This document shows positions 1 to 14,100 of a DNA stretch of 64,000 nt, in pieces. The stretch is taken from NCBI GenBank assembly GCA_029204225.1, contig CM055095.1:25586503-25650502 (forward strand), read 5' to 3'. This DNA comes from Diphasiastrum complanatum (Eukaryota > Streptophyta > Lycopodiopsida > Lycopodiales > Lycopodiaceae). The notes beneath the pieces were generated by a model that saw nothing but the letters and a program-made list of their open reading frames with translations, had not been told where the DNA came from and did not search any database. How positions within the stretch are numbered: the first letter of the stretch is position 1; every line of letters starts with the position of its first letter. Position numbers and translations under genes: made by a program.

Positions 1-469
1 AAAGGTCTGTCTATATTGCCACTTTGAAGTGTTATACTGACTCACTGCTGGCCCTTTTGAACAAAGGTCTGTGAAAATTCAACATCGATATAAATACAAC
101 CACCGCTCAAGACATCGGTGGTATGAACCAGTATAGTATTTATGACTTATCTTCTATTTTGACTAGGAAAGAAAAGATTTGTATGATGGCTCGTAAAATT
201 CAGCAAAGCCGATGTATCACTTTAACCGCTATAAACAACTCCCCTAATCAAACCTGTATAGACGTTGTTAGTTGCACTTCGAACCTTGTCACTTTCTGCT
301 TCCTAAGTGCAATTGACGACATGCAAACTTCAAAAATGCAATGCTGGAGATATCAGTCATCTTCTGGCAAACCACCATATAATCAAAATCTTTCACATCA
401 CCCAGCATTCATACACCAACACCTAACGACAAGAAGATCAAAAGATCAAAACTAAGCTATAAATACCTT
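1..469. other. 3' flank / probable 3' UTR of the JMJ25-like gene
   Basis: No conserved coding sequence was recognised. The 110-codon plus-strand frame at 123-455 has no known motif and is probably chance. The segment next to the TAG at 470 should be the 3' untranslated region on the minus strand; I did not find a clear AATAAA. Confidence 0.4.
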
Positions 470-801
470 CTATAAATCCACAGACTTGAGGAAAGTAACG
501 GCACGTATGGCAGCATGTAAGATCATTTTCTTCACCTGCATATTAACAGTCAACAAGATGTCAATGGAGTCCCCATTTATTTCATAGACAGACAACAGTA
601 ACGACATTGCATTACGGCATGTGACATAATGGTTACCAAATTGAACAGCAACTAAAATCTTCATATTTCAAAACCACAAACCTCAAGTTTATCTTCTTTG
701 GCACGATGATCCTGTGGAAGACGTCTGAACTCATTTGTTAGATTGATACATTCTTGTAAATTTTCTGGAGAAACAAAGTCAAGGGCCACCTTGATACATG
801 A
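470..801 (-). CDS. JMJ25: JMJ25-like exons 16-17, C-terminal end of JmjC protein
   Basis: Exon 16 (682-801) encodes [18 protein letters not shown] and the following helix up to KEDKLE. Exon 17 (470-535) encodes [13 protein letters not shown] and stops at TAG (470-472). The sequence joins exon 15 (ending HQVRNLK) in phase 0, as in the family. The acceptor TTTTGGCAG before exon 16 and the donor GAG|GTTTGT after it are good. The preceding intron is about 7.9 kb, so a gene finder could easily lose these two exons or call them a separate gene. Confidence 0.92.
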
Positions 802-1174
802 CTGCCAAAACAAAGGAGCAACACATTAGAAAAAAACTCATCTTCCAGAATTCAAAAGTCACAAATGCAATCCCAGGATGCAGAAGCCTCAAAAGAAACT
901 AACTTACAAGCAACAACATAGCAATGTTTCGACATTCTGAGTTAGTCCAAAGTAGATGATTCTTGAAATATTGAATGGCGAAACTGAATGTGACTCGAGG
1001 CAGTGATTGCATAGAGATAATGCTGTAATTCTGCAGGGCCTCATCACTGAAATTTGCGCTCTTGAAGTATATTAATTGCATTTGCATTAATAGATTAAGG
1101 ACCTGACTGACTTTCCCCAAAAAGAGCCTTCATCATTGAGCACCCAACGCTAAGTGGAGACTAGTTGATTGAAA

Positions 1175-1220
<46 letters not shown>

Positions 1221-3716
1221 AAGCAATTTGGTTGAGAAACTTACTTTCAGATATCTCTTTTGAAAGCTCAAATTGAAGGTTTTCAGAGTTTCTTTAAAGA
1301 ACTCAAAGAAGCAGTGTTACTTTGACAGAGGGCACGCAAGCCAGACTATTGTCATCTATCCTTTAAAAGTCAATTTAACTTCATATTTTCTTATTTGATT
1401 ATTCTCATGTGCATGATATTATGAGAATGTGTTTATAGCTGAATCAAAACAGCACTCTTTGGACATATGTTCTTATCTTCTCAAAATTCCTTCTAGTGAA
1501 TTGGGCTGCCTGCTTCACAGAAGATTAAATCCAGATTTACTTGCTTAAGAGAACGCTTTACATCAAAAGCATGATGATTGGTAGATTGATTCAGCCCTAG
1601 TCAACACATGACTTCACAAAGGAAGTGATTTTCTACATTTTGAAAAGTTAACAATGTTGGAAGGCAAATTTGTTTGGGTGATGGAAGTCAAGGGTGTTGG
1701 ATCTAACTTCGGATGATTCAATAAGTGCTATATGTTCGTCAAATTTCTCAGAATTTATTTGTATACGTACTATCACTTCTCAAAATGTTGATGTGCATTT
1801 CTCCAATAACAAATGCATCATTAAGAAGGGAACATTATAGCAATGGCTGTTATGGATGGAAGACTTCATGCATACATGCCATCTACGAAATGGCACATGC
1901 TATGCTTGCTAAAGTTGGATATATCAAGAATCCAAATATTGATGAGACTAAAAATTTTATGTTCTGGTTAAGATTAAGGAAGTCTATCGTACTTCTGGTA
2001 TGGATGTACTTAAGAAGACTATTGTATGTGATGTTGTGCCTAGAATTGATATCAGATTTGGTACTTCAAATAGCATTACATTGTGTGAAATGAAAAAGGA
2101 CATCGACATCCATGTGGACAGGAATTTGGAGTCTAATATTGTTATAGAGGATTAAGAATTCAAGTATTGTGATCTTCATCATAGTAGGTCAAATCACATA
2201 AATTTTCCACCATGGTTGGCCAAATTGGGGTGCCAATAAACAAACATGATTTTTTTGCCTACAACCTTGGTTCTAAGTATGAGTGTGGTTACTTTGTTTC
2301 ATGGCAAAGAAATGTTTGCAAAGTTGTTGAGTCGATGTTCAGATCCAGTTTTTCATATGGATTACATCAGCCACAAGTAAACTTTGTGAAGAAAGTTCAT
2401 ATTAGCAGGTCGAGAAAGCTACAACAAGTTCCACAACTTGGAGCGGATGGACATGGAGATTTTACATTTCAATCAAGAAACTAAATACACGTTAAAGAGG
2501 GGCATTAGGCTAGTTGCATTTAGTACAGGGTAGAATAGATGGCATTTACTTCTACCATATGATCGTAAAGTGGGGGTGCATGGACAACACCTATCACCAG
2601 TAGGAATTTAGTTAAGAACTAGAGTGATATTACATGTGGCATTAATGTAGCGAAGTGATTAATAAACTATTTTTTACATATCTAAGCAATCCTCTATCCA
2701 TCATAGATGAGAGGATAGCCTGTTGTAATAATTTGAGGTGAGACAATCAAGAGGAGGTTGTTTTTGTAGGAAAATCCCAAAGATGGGATAAATGTGGGAA
2801 GAATATATAGCAAGGTTGAAATGAGAATAGAGATTGCTATGTGGATGTGCGGCATTGCAATCAGGTTCAAGAATCGCTGGTAGGTTGTCTATCATAAAAG
2901 GTTAATTATGAAGATGATGCATGACATTGAGAAATGAGAACAGATCAAAAACTGCTATGAGTACATACAATAGATAGTAGAAATGTCACTAGAATTCATG
3001 AAAATGAAAGATGCAAGCAATATAATCTAAGCAGCTCAGATAATACTCATTTTCTTCATTCTCTTTCTATATATGGAACACACATAGACGAGCTTTTTTT
3101 TTTACTGTAAGTTTAAAAAAAACATCAAAGGGCCACGGCACCTGGAACTATCATAGTTGCACCGAAACGCGTTTCTGGGCAAACACGTTGTGTTTCTGAA
3201 GCCAAAACGTTTAAAAAAAAAAGTTGGAAAAATAGCTTATGGCTTTAGGGGATCAATGGTCAAACCAGCGTTTTGCCTCCCAGAAGTGCAGTAGATAGGG
3301 CACAAACAGTTTTCAGTAGCTATTTGGTTGTTATTTGCTTTGGTTCTCAGTAATTGTTAATGCTACAGTTTGGGCTATCAACTCTATGGATGATGATCAC
3401 TTTGCAATCATTTCACTGGATATGTGAGTGCAATGTGCATACAGTTGGGGGCATAAATATTGGGCCCTTATCGGCGCACATTTGGACCACGATTTTTATC
3501 TACGATGGGGTGCAGGGGGGCCAGCACCCCCCTGCTACTGTCGTTAGGGCCCCCCCTGGAGGGGGGATTGGAGGGCAGCGCGCCCTGAAGCAAAAAGCGA
3601 AGAACAATTGCTCAACAATTCTCTGTCTCTGTCCCACTAGAACCATCTGTGATCGTAACGAACAGGCTAGAGGTTAGTTTATCCTTGACAGAACCCAACA
3701 TGGATTAATGCACCTG

Positions 3717-3775
<59 letters not shown>

Positions 3776-6700
3776 GGTTGAAAAATGTTTCAGTAAAGTT
3801 CAATACGATGCAGTATGGTTCAGCATGGTTCCTTTTGGTTTTTGTTCAGTTTGTTGTGATCTGAGAGAGAGAGAAGAAGAAGAAGAAGAAGAAGAAGAAG
3901 AAGAAAGTTGTACTAACATCTTTTCCATGCCCAAAGGCATATAAGACAAAAACAGTACATCCAAGTATGATGGAAACAAGACGGGACACTACCGTTAACC
4001 AGATAAGAAAACTAGGCTATAGCTAACCACTATGCAATAGTCCAGGAAAATATGGTGCAAAACACAACCATTTACAAGGTCAACTGGATATTAAACTCAA
4101 ACTCAACCTCAACTCTATTCTAATTCCAACTTTAAAATCATCTATTTTGTTTCCGCTAAACGCTTAGCTTCAACGAAACGGATTTTACCATCTCTGTAAA
4201 TGAGATGTTTCCCTGTGTCTCTCACTTTTTGCAGAGCCTCTTTTCTTTCCATCACTTGTACAAAAGTGAGGTCTTCGTCCAGGAAAATCTTGGTATCTTT
4301 TAGTTTATGTCTTTGACGCAGTACCTCCCGTCATGATTCCAACGAGGTGACGTGCAAGACAAGGGTATTAGCATCTTTCTTGGTACGCCAGGCTGAGTCC
4401 AAACCTTTGTTGTGATGACGGAGAGTAGCTTCCAAAAATATTTTGGCTTCAATAAGAGCACCCCGAGAATCCGGGACGATGCTTCTGACACGGACATTGA
4501 GAGCCTTTTGCTCGCGCAACCGGCTCTCAGTAAGCGTAGCAGAAATGAAAGAAACTAGAGCATTCACCGATTTACCTGGACCTTTGAGAATATATGCCCA
4601 AGATTGGACAGATGTAAGATGCTGCTCCACTTTACTTTCGAAGTCCTGGATCGTAGTTGAAGTAGCTACTTGGGAGGGTACTGCACATTTGATGGCTGTA
4701 ATTTCCTGCTTGAGTTCTGTAATGAACGAAAGAACCTGCTGAAGGTGTGCTTGCACTGATAGGATCATCTCTCGATGAGAATTCATTTCTTTCCGGTGAT
4801 TGGAGAGAAGTCCAAAGACCCTTATAAACTCTTCACTGAATGCCAAAAGCATTGAAGAGATTGATGGAGGTGCTTCTCGAGATGGGGTGCAGGCTCGGTA
4901 TTAGACAAAGTAGAGGTGGAAGTAGAAGTGGGAGAGAGAAGAATAGCATAAGGTAAAACGGAACCAGGGATAGCTAGAAGTGCAGAGGCTAAGATGATGG
5001 ATTCTTCAGAAGGGGGGGGAGGTGATACCTGCAGATCCTTCCCTTTCTTGTTCTTGGCCATATTTCCAAAGCAAACTATCTGCAAGACAACTAGAATGTG
5101 GGATTCAAGGCAATGAGAGAGAGAGAGAGGGAGAATCCTATTGTGAACATGTTGGGGCATTCTAATTTTTTTATTAATTTTTATATTAAAAGGAGCTAAA
5201 GCGTAAACCTGGGAGTTAATGCACCTAAACTAGACCATCCTGTACCCAAAAAAGCAAACTACAGAGTAATAATGCTCTTAATTAGAGCTTTCATCTGATA
5301 CCCATATTGCCCACAAAAAAATCAAAAAAAAAAAATTCTGAGCGTTTCTACCAGAAACCAGAAACGCGTTTCTGGACCTCGTTTCTGCACGCGTTTTGAG
5401 AATCGTAGTGCAACTACGAATTTTATATATATATATATATATATATCAATCATAGATGCAACGAATTGTAATTCGGTGGAATCACGATTTGCAAATTGCA
5501 ATTCGCGATTCGGTTTAGCAAATTGTGAAAAAAAAAAAAAAAAAACTTGCTTCTCGTAATTCTTTCTTGACCTGAAATGTACTAGAATTGGACCTATAAT
5601 ATGCTGAAATTGAACCTGAGAGTAGGCTGAAACTTCTGAAAATGCATTTAACCTTAATCCTTTGACCTGAAACGTACTGGAATTGGACCTATAATATGCT
5701 GAAATTGAACCTGAAAGTAGGCTGAAACTACCAGAAACGCATTTACTCTTGATCCTCTATGTTTTCTCTTTCTAGGCTCTCTTTGCAGAAATCAGATCGA
5801 GCCAAGGTTTCAATAGCCTTCACTAGTTTGGGTCCCACTTAAGTAAGCATTAATATATAAAGAATATGCAAAGCTTGAGGCCCACTGTTAATCATTATTC
5901 CGACGCTTAAAAGGACAATTGTTCTTTCAATACCATTGTGATTAGTTCTTCCAGCTTGTCTCAAAAGTGTGTTCAATGAGCTCTCAATTTCTCTTACACT
6001 AAGTATCATAGAGGTTTGAGGGCAAGTGTTGGCAATTTTTAGGCATATTTTGGTGTTTGGTTTTAAAAATCCATAGGACCTCCTAACAACAACCTGAGGT
6101 CCCTAAACTTGTAATTTAGAGCCTATTAATTGGGACAAATTATGGTCATATTATACTTCCCCCTTAGGAACATGTGTCCCTTGGGTTGAGGTCGGGGACA
6201 GATCGAAACCGAAGACAAGATTGATTTTCCAAATTGGTCTTAGAGCAGGTTTTCATATCTTGATTTGGATATCTTCAAGATATTCACTGGAGGAATTTGA
6301 TACTTAGCGGAAACTTAACGAGTTCCATTTCTGGTTTTTATTAGAGTGTCATCTCCAAGATGGACACTGCTTCAAGCTCGTTCCTCATTAAAAAGCTCGA
6401 TGGGGACAACTACTATCTATGGAAGTTCAAGATGAAAGTAGTTCTTCTTGCCAAAGAACTACAGGACATTGTAGAAGGCAATGGGGCTAGACCTCTTGCA
6501 GATGCTGTAGTCATTCCCAGATGGAGACAAAAAGATGGAAAGCCATTTGCCCTTATCACTCTCAACATTTGTTAAACTCAAAGCAGTCACATCAGATCAG
6601 CTCAAACTTCAAAAGAAGTTTGGGATATACTAGCTGCACTCTATGACATTAGAGATGTAACCTCTAAGCTTCATCTCAGAAGAAATTCTTCCCATTTAGA

Positions 6701-8085
6701 ATGTTTGAATCTGACACTATTTCGACCCATCTAAAAAAATTCAAGAATTTTCTAGATCAAATGACTGTTGTGTTAGTCATAATTGACACTGATGCAATTA
6801 TGACTCTCCTTTCCAGTCAGCTTGAAGCATATGAAAAGTGGGTCCTAGTAACATCAACAAGGACTAACTCTGGATATTCAGAATCAAGTATAAGGCTGAT
6901 GAACAAGTCGACCCATGTAAGGCTCGACTAGTTGCAAAGTTCTTCTTTCAAATTCGGATTCTCGACTACTTTGAGACATGTAGCTCTGTGGTAAAACACA
7001 CATCCATTGGATTCCTACTATCAATTGCAACTGCAGAGCAGATCTCGAGGTTCATCAAAAGGACATGCAAATTGCATTTCTAAACGGAACCATTAAAGAA
7101 GACATTTACATGTCTCACCTGAGGGATACCAAATTTCATTGCCAAGAGCATCTAGTATGCAATTGCACAAGGCCATGTATGGGTTAAAACGACATGATAT
7201 GTACCAGTCAGCTCATCAGCCACATCCCAGCTCTCAAGCTCAGATTACCTCATTTTTCTCTAGGAGACGACCACACCGAGACATCGAGTCTGAGGACGAC
7301 GACGACAATGCACCACCTCACAGATATCAGAAACAGTGCACCACTCACAGTCATGATGCAACTCGCACCACACAGTTCTCACCCTCCTAGATGACGTCAG
7401 TGACGATCAGTATTACCTCCTGCTACAGCTCGTATCACATCCTTTTTCAGCAGCAGTACTAGATCATATGATTTTACTTTTAGCAGTTATTTTGCTCCCA
7501 CTTACTAATAGTTTGTAGTTTATAGTTATGTTGTTCATAGCATATTCATGGTTACCACATACTTGATATGTACTTTTATTTGTCTTATATGCCTTTAAGC
7601 ATGGAAAAGACATAAAGCTTCTTCTTCTTCTTCTTCTCCTTCTTCCTTCTTCCCTCTTCCCCTTCTGCTCCTTCTTCCTCCTTCCTCCTCCTTCCTCCCT
7701 TTCTTCTTCTTCTTCTTCTCTCTCTCTCCTCATATACACTGCATCTTTATGCTTACATTCTGATTTTTTTAGGCAATTGTAATGCTTAGGTTAATGCTTG
7801 TTGGCTGGGGCGGGAACAATGGGTCTACTCTGACAGCTAGTTTCATTGCCAACAGAGAGTAAGTTGTATTTCATAGAGTTAACTGTTGGATTTTTGTTGA
7901 GGTAAAATCCACCTTGCTGTCACTAGAAGTGGCATGAAATGATGATTCTCATTTGCAAGTAGTGGAAATTTCTCATGTAACGGGGCTATTTCTTGGGTGA
8001 CAAAGGAGGGTGTGTAGCCTTCCAATTATTTTGGTTCATTGACACAGGTTTCTATTTGTCGTATTGGATCATTTCAGAGTGCAGA

Positions 8086-8137
<52 letters not shown>

Positions 8138-11100
8138 CATTCCTACTCATGATTGGCATAAAATCTCCTACACGTGATCAGCATAGAGTTCAGAGACCCT
8201 CCTACAGCTCGAGCTTCTCGACAGAACAGCGGAGCACACAATCTACAATACTGCACCCAACAGGGACCGAAACAACAACAGCAGCCATCTACTGCACTGG
8301 GTCTACCTCATACGAAAGCCCACATTACAGCTTTCTGCAGTAACTTAGCTGAGGGCACATATGTCATCTTACTACACTACATTATACGACATCGTGTTAC
8401 ATTTATGATGTTGTTTGTCTTCTTCAGCACTAGCATTGGATTAGCTGTATTTCTTTATTACTGCATGGAGATGTTATTATGCTCCCTTATTTGTCCTAAA
8501 GACTTGAGTTTGTACTATTTCATCTTCTATGCCGTTTGGCATTCAAAAAGCATTTATAATGCTTTCTTTCTTTGTGAATGCTTGCATTGTGATAAATGCT
8601 AAAGAACCTTCATTATTGTGTTTGTAATTAAGACAGGACCTTCATCAAGCAGCAAATGACTTAAGTTCACGGTCAAACTCTACCAAGGTTGTAATCAAGA
8701 AAAGAGCATAGAGAAACTATAGGAAGTACGTTGGTTCACACACCTTTAAATTTCTAACTTGATGTGGACAACCAGCTGGGATAAAGACAGCTTCTCCAAG
8801 CCTTTGTTCAAAGGTCCAAGCCTCAACTTCTGTTTATCAGAAAATATAAGTTAGAAAGTATGCAGCCATTGCTGAAAAATAAGTTCAACAACAGCTGAAA
8901 TTTATGTAAAATGTACAAGATAAAATAGCAATACGTGACCATTGAGAAAAAAAATTACTTACGAAACTCTTCTTTCAATTTCTTCTTGTGCTCTTCATCT
9001 AAAAAGAGAGTTTGATCATGAATTGGATGCACTATCTGTTACAAGAAATGAGCTTGGAATCATTAGCACAAGTTGAAAGAACCAACAACTTTAAGTGTAG
9101 AAGGCGGTATCAATAGAACGCTAAACAGAAATAGACAGATGCAGTAACTTACCTTCGTGAGGGGCTTATCATCTAGATGCTTGAATTCATGTCTGTGCTT
9201 CATCAGATAAGCCCGTAATTTAGGTACATCTTCCCGTCGAAATATATCCCATAAGGCTCCACCATATGTGTCTATATGGCTCTCTGTTACTTCGGCAACT
9301 TGCTTCTCACCACCTTCAAGAGGAACAAAAAGACCTGGTTCAGGCTTCTCCTCATTTGCACTTGCAGCTTTTGTATCTTCTATAACAGGTAAAGGGTCAT
9401 CTGGAACAGCGGAGCCTTTCATATCTTCCAATGTGTCAGATCTTGGAGAAAAGTTTTTATCATGCAGCGAATCATCCTCGGGAAAAATACTTGGTTCAGC
9501 CACTTCACTGCCCGTTCGATTCTCTAGTATGGTACCATCAGAGGCATGCGCAACATCAGTCTTGACATCTGCTGCCAACGGTACATCGACTAAGTTTTCA
9601 AAAGTCTTTGTTTGCACACACTCGGTTTCATCGAGATTGATAGAAGTTTCAGGGTCAGGGGAAAGAGAGTTGTTCGAACTCTTCACAGCATCTTGTGGTT
9701 CCATGATCTGCCCTTTTTTGTACTTCTCCCTTGCTTTTTCAATTCTACCTTTTTGCCATTTTGGTACCTCGAGTTGTGATGTATGTGTAAGGACGTTCAC
9801 CTGAGAAAAATCATACCAAACATGGATACAAGTAATCAGGCCAAACAGAAATTTCATTTCAACAGTAGTGAAAAGCATACATGAATAACAGATAATAGCA
9901 CGGATCTTTCATGACATGACAAGGGGTAAGAAGGGATTAGCGCACCGCATCAGACATGTCACAATGCAGTTTTGTGACTGAGTCACCCCTACCAAGCTCC
10001 TCATGAAACCCATATGCTATATAAGTCTTTGGCCCAAGATCAGGCTTTAATGCTTTTGCAGGAAGCTTTGTGGCCAAATTTAAAATTCCAGACTTTGGAT
10101 GTGTATATGCATGTAAAGGAAGCATATTGATAAACTCTGCTTCATGACGAGGAAGTCGCTCACCAAAAAAGTTTTTAGATGGCCAATCTTTAAGCTTTAA
10201 CATCTCTGGCCATCCGTTCTTGTGCATACGACCCCGTTCATAACCTGAAAAAAACTGGTGTATATTGATTTCAACCTGCGATCAAAAAAATAAGGTATCA
10301 ATACGTCTGAAAATTATTCAGTTCTTTAAGATTGTTCATCAAAAGTACAACGCATCATGCGCAGAAAACACTCAAAAACCAAAATTGCATCTCTCTAATA
10401 CCAAACAAAAATGCAACTTGGATATAGCAAATCACGAAGAAGCTCTAGAGGCAGAAATATCCAATCTCAAATGCCAGCCCACACATACACACTCAGATGT
10501 GTACCTCGTTCCAATCGAAACAATCTAAAGCCACCACTGTTTTCTTTTCTTCTAACTCCTTTCCTTTTGTAGTTTCCCGGAACGCTCGCCACATAACCAT
10601 GGGCTCCCAGCTTAAGCCAGTAGTTGCTTTTAAAACATCCCTAACTATGACAGGCTCACCACGTCTCCAATGCTTTTGAAAATGTTGCATACCTTCACCT
10701 GTCAATTCTTCACTGGATGGACAATAAAGAAAATTGTCACTACTGTCCTTTCTTTCAGCTGCTAGGCGCAAGTTAGAGTTATTCGTGATACCGGCCTCCT
10801 CACCATTACAATCAGAGCACAGATGTTTTTCAATCCTATTCTCAAGATCCTCCGTTCCAATTATCGCCTTAATATCTTTTTCCAATTGCGCAAGCATTTG
10901 TGGCCCATACACAGTTTTAAGATACAATTCGGAGGATCCATGAGAGCATCCACGAGGACAGTAAACGCTGCCATCCTGATTAGCCCTCCAAACTAAACCT
11001 TCAGCCGATGTGCTACTTTTTATATTCAGTTTCAGTTTCACTGATGATCCCAATTTAGCACCATCTTCTAGATTGAGCCCTTCCTTTGAATCTCTCTCTT

Positions 11101-14100
11101 CTAGTCGTACTTGTGAATTTGTGACATTACTTTCATACCCATCTCCAGTATCGATATTGTCCAGACTGTAATTCTTACCTTCTACCTGCATACATCCAGG
11201 CTCCAATCCCTGACGAACCTCCTCACAACAAGCGAGGCAAAGATCATAGTTGCATTCAGAACAACTTCTGTGAATATCCACTATTGATGTTGAGCAATTG
11301 TCACTGCAAACAAAAAAATCATATGTATCTCAAACATATCAGCTTTTTTAATCAATTGATGTTCTCAATCACATCTATATCACTTCCTTAGTGAATATCA
11401 ATTGCAGTGGCTAAAAGAAAATCATAGGAAAGGCCAGAAGGGAGAAACCTGCAGAATACTATAAGCCAGACAAATTTAGGACCTTACACAGCATCTGAAT
11501 CTAGAAACTATCCAAAGCTGAATACTCCATCAAAAAATGCAGAAACAACCCTGCTCATCCTGTGTTACATAGTACGCAAGGATCAGAACGGCCAAGCACA
11601 AGATATATGCAGAGCGGAGGGACTCACCAAACTAAACGTTCATCAGCTTGCACTGAAGCCTTCTCGACCGTTATAACTTTTTCACCTGGAAGAAAAACAA
11701 CAAACTAAGTCATGCACCCTGCCCTTTAAAGCTCAACAGGAATATTTTCTTTTTGACAATGTGGACAATGTGTGTGATCCCAGAACTTAGCACTAATGAT
11801 CGTACAGAACTCGATTGGGACTACAAAATCCTAGATCATACAGAGACCTCTCAATGTTGCCTCCACTGCCAACTCATGCCTTTGCTCTTGATTGAGTTGC
11901 TTCAAGTAAGGAAGAATCCAAATGAGCGAGTATTTTAGATATGCAACCTTCTCAACAGGACTTGGCTGGAAGTCTTTCTGTTCTCACAAAAAAAATTATA
12001 TCAAACATCAAATAGGAATATCTAAAACACAATCTAAAAACAATGACGGTAAAATTCACCCTGAAAAACATTCCCACTTTTGCAATAGATTAGTGAAACT
12101 CACCATCACAGGTCCCTCACTTCGAAGGCATGCCTTGCAATTACAATTTCCTTGACAATAAGGACAAGCTTTTTCAAAATCTTCTTCTTTCATCAGTGGA
12201 TACCTACAATAGAAGAGCTCAATGAATGTGCTACTCAGAAACAACAAAATACTACAAAAACTCAATACTCGTATTGTGAATTTAAAGCTTTGGATCATTG
12301 ATTGAAAGATGGATGCTTGCGTAGTATTACCATCGCTCTATACAGCAAAGACAATAACGCTTTCTGTTGCATTTTTTGCAGAACACCACTTTTCCCTTGT
12401 CATTCCTTTGGCACTGATGGCACATAAGACATTGTTCCATCTTCCGCTGCTCACGGGCACTTTTGATAGTGCTTGTTGTGTCCTAAATAAATAACTCAGC
12501 AATAAGAATATTAAAGTCAATTAAACATGGGAGGCTACTCTAAAAGCTGTTGATACGCAGTTCAACAGTAGTAATAAAAGAACATTGTGTTTTAAATAAC
12601 AAAGCCTGAGACACCAGTATGGTTCCATTTTGGTTCTTTTTCCTAGCTTCTATTTTTTAACTCTGAATCCAGTCAGGAGCAAATATTCAGATCAAACGTG
12701 CATACCATGTCCGTCACACGAGAAGAGATTCTCAGCTTTCTGCTTTGTACAGAAGCCGGAAGATCTGAGTCCAATATGGGATTGAAATCTTCAAATTCAA
12801 AGTCGTTCAGATTCTCTTCCCCTGATGTTTTTAACTCCTGAGTATCCTCTTTTTGTGAGAAGTTGATAGGAGGAAACCTGGTGTTGGGCTTCATCTTCTT
12901 TTCCTCCTCCCTTGATGACAAAAGGGAAGATATAGGTACATCATCAGTATCCAAATTAAGTTCTTCATCATTCTCTTCGGCACTTGCATCAGCTTCAGTG
13001 TCAGAGAGAGAACGTTCATACTTCTGTGATGATGATGCTTTCTTTTGTCTCTTTGAAATTTTGGTTTTCCTCTCTCCATTGTCAGCCTCTACTTTTGGAG
13101 GATAAAACTTCCGTTTTTTGCGTTTGGTACCCCTTTGTGCATTAGTTGCTCGTTCCTGACCTCTTTTGCTTCTTTCCAGCTGTTGGAAGTAATGCTTCTC
13201 ACATAGCAATCTACCCTCCATAGCATAATCACTGCACTGCCACTTTTTCCCATCTGACCTAGTGCAACGTGGCCTCGTTTTTGGAACACCACCACCTGCT
13301 CTTTGTACTGCTTGGTAATGGTGTTTTTCACAAAGTGTTCTCCCCTCCATTGCTACATTACTACACTGCCACTGTTTTCCATCTGACCTCTTGCAGCGTT
13401 CCCTTCCCTTTGGAATTGATGAAGTTACTTTTTCCTTGTCCGTTTTCCTCCGGCGGTTGGAACCAGTTTCCTCTTTCCGCTCTCTTTTCCTGCAACATGG
13501 ATAATTAAACCATAAAGCTGCTTTTTATTGTTATAGACCAAAAAAAACATAAGGAGCAGCATGAGGACTTAGTGCATCAGTGGTCATGCCCACAGGGGTA
13601 TAAAACACAAACAAAGGATTTTAAGGGAAGAAGAAACACAAATACCACACAAAACACTTCTGGAAAGCGAAAACAGCTTAATTTTGTAGATTACCAATAT
13701 CTGCTAAGTCGTAACCGGCAACACACTCATGCCAAGCATGATACATTAATGAATTGTGAATAGAATGCTCATCAATTGCAATAGAAGATCTCATATCAAG
13801 AGTACCAACAACTTCCATGATGAGCTATCTTGATTTATCAAACACATTACAGTCAAGTTTTCTACACACACTAATCAGCAATGCAACCAAACCCACATTT
13901 CAGTTTTATGTAAGAAGACTTCAAGGTTTGTTATATGGAACTCCATAATGCAGGGAATGCACAAGTCAAAATATAACTTGAGGTAAGTATCTTAAATAAT
14001 AAGTGCTATTATCCTATGCCAAGAAAAAGCCAGTGTTATACGCCAGCTATTGACAGAAGTGTTTTTCAAAATGCATTAGTATGCAACCAAACTAATCACT

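Larger units (their letters stand above)
802..8743 (-). other. Intron 15 of the JMJ25-like gene (about 7.9 kb, transposon-filled)
   Basis: The intron runs from the donor AAG|GTGTGTG after exon 15 to the acceptor TTTTGGCAG before exon 16. Inside are (AG)n, (GAA)n, (AT)n and (CT)n tracts, a LINE ORF1-like pseudogene on the same strand as the gene, and a deleted copia fragment on the opposite strand. At 1650-2500 there are plus-strand protein-like stretches in shifting frames that I cannot assign. A short GC-rich patch lies near 3500-3600. Confidence 0.85.

Noticed and set aside
123-455. 110-codon plus-strand frame left of the demethylase gene
   Set aside because: No motif, biased composition, and position in the expected 3' flank of the minus-strand gene; likely chance.
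1650-2500. Possible copia integrase or other protein in intron 15
   Set aside because: Protein-like stretches such as [15 protein letters not shown] appear in several frames, but no diagnostic motif could be found.
3708-3944. Glu/Arg-repeat protein frame
   Set aside because: Encoded by GA and GAA microsatellites.
7464-7739. Arg/Glu-rich minus-strand frame
   Set aside because: Product of a polypyrimidine tract, not a gene.
9268-9804. 178-codon plus-strand frame
   Set aside because: It is the antisense shadow of JMJ25-like exon 13, whose splice phases and family motifs are clear.
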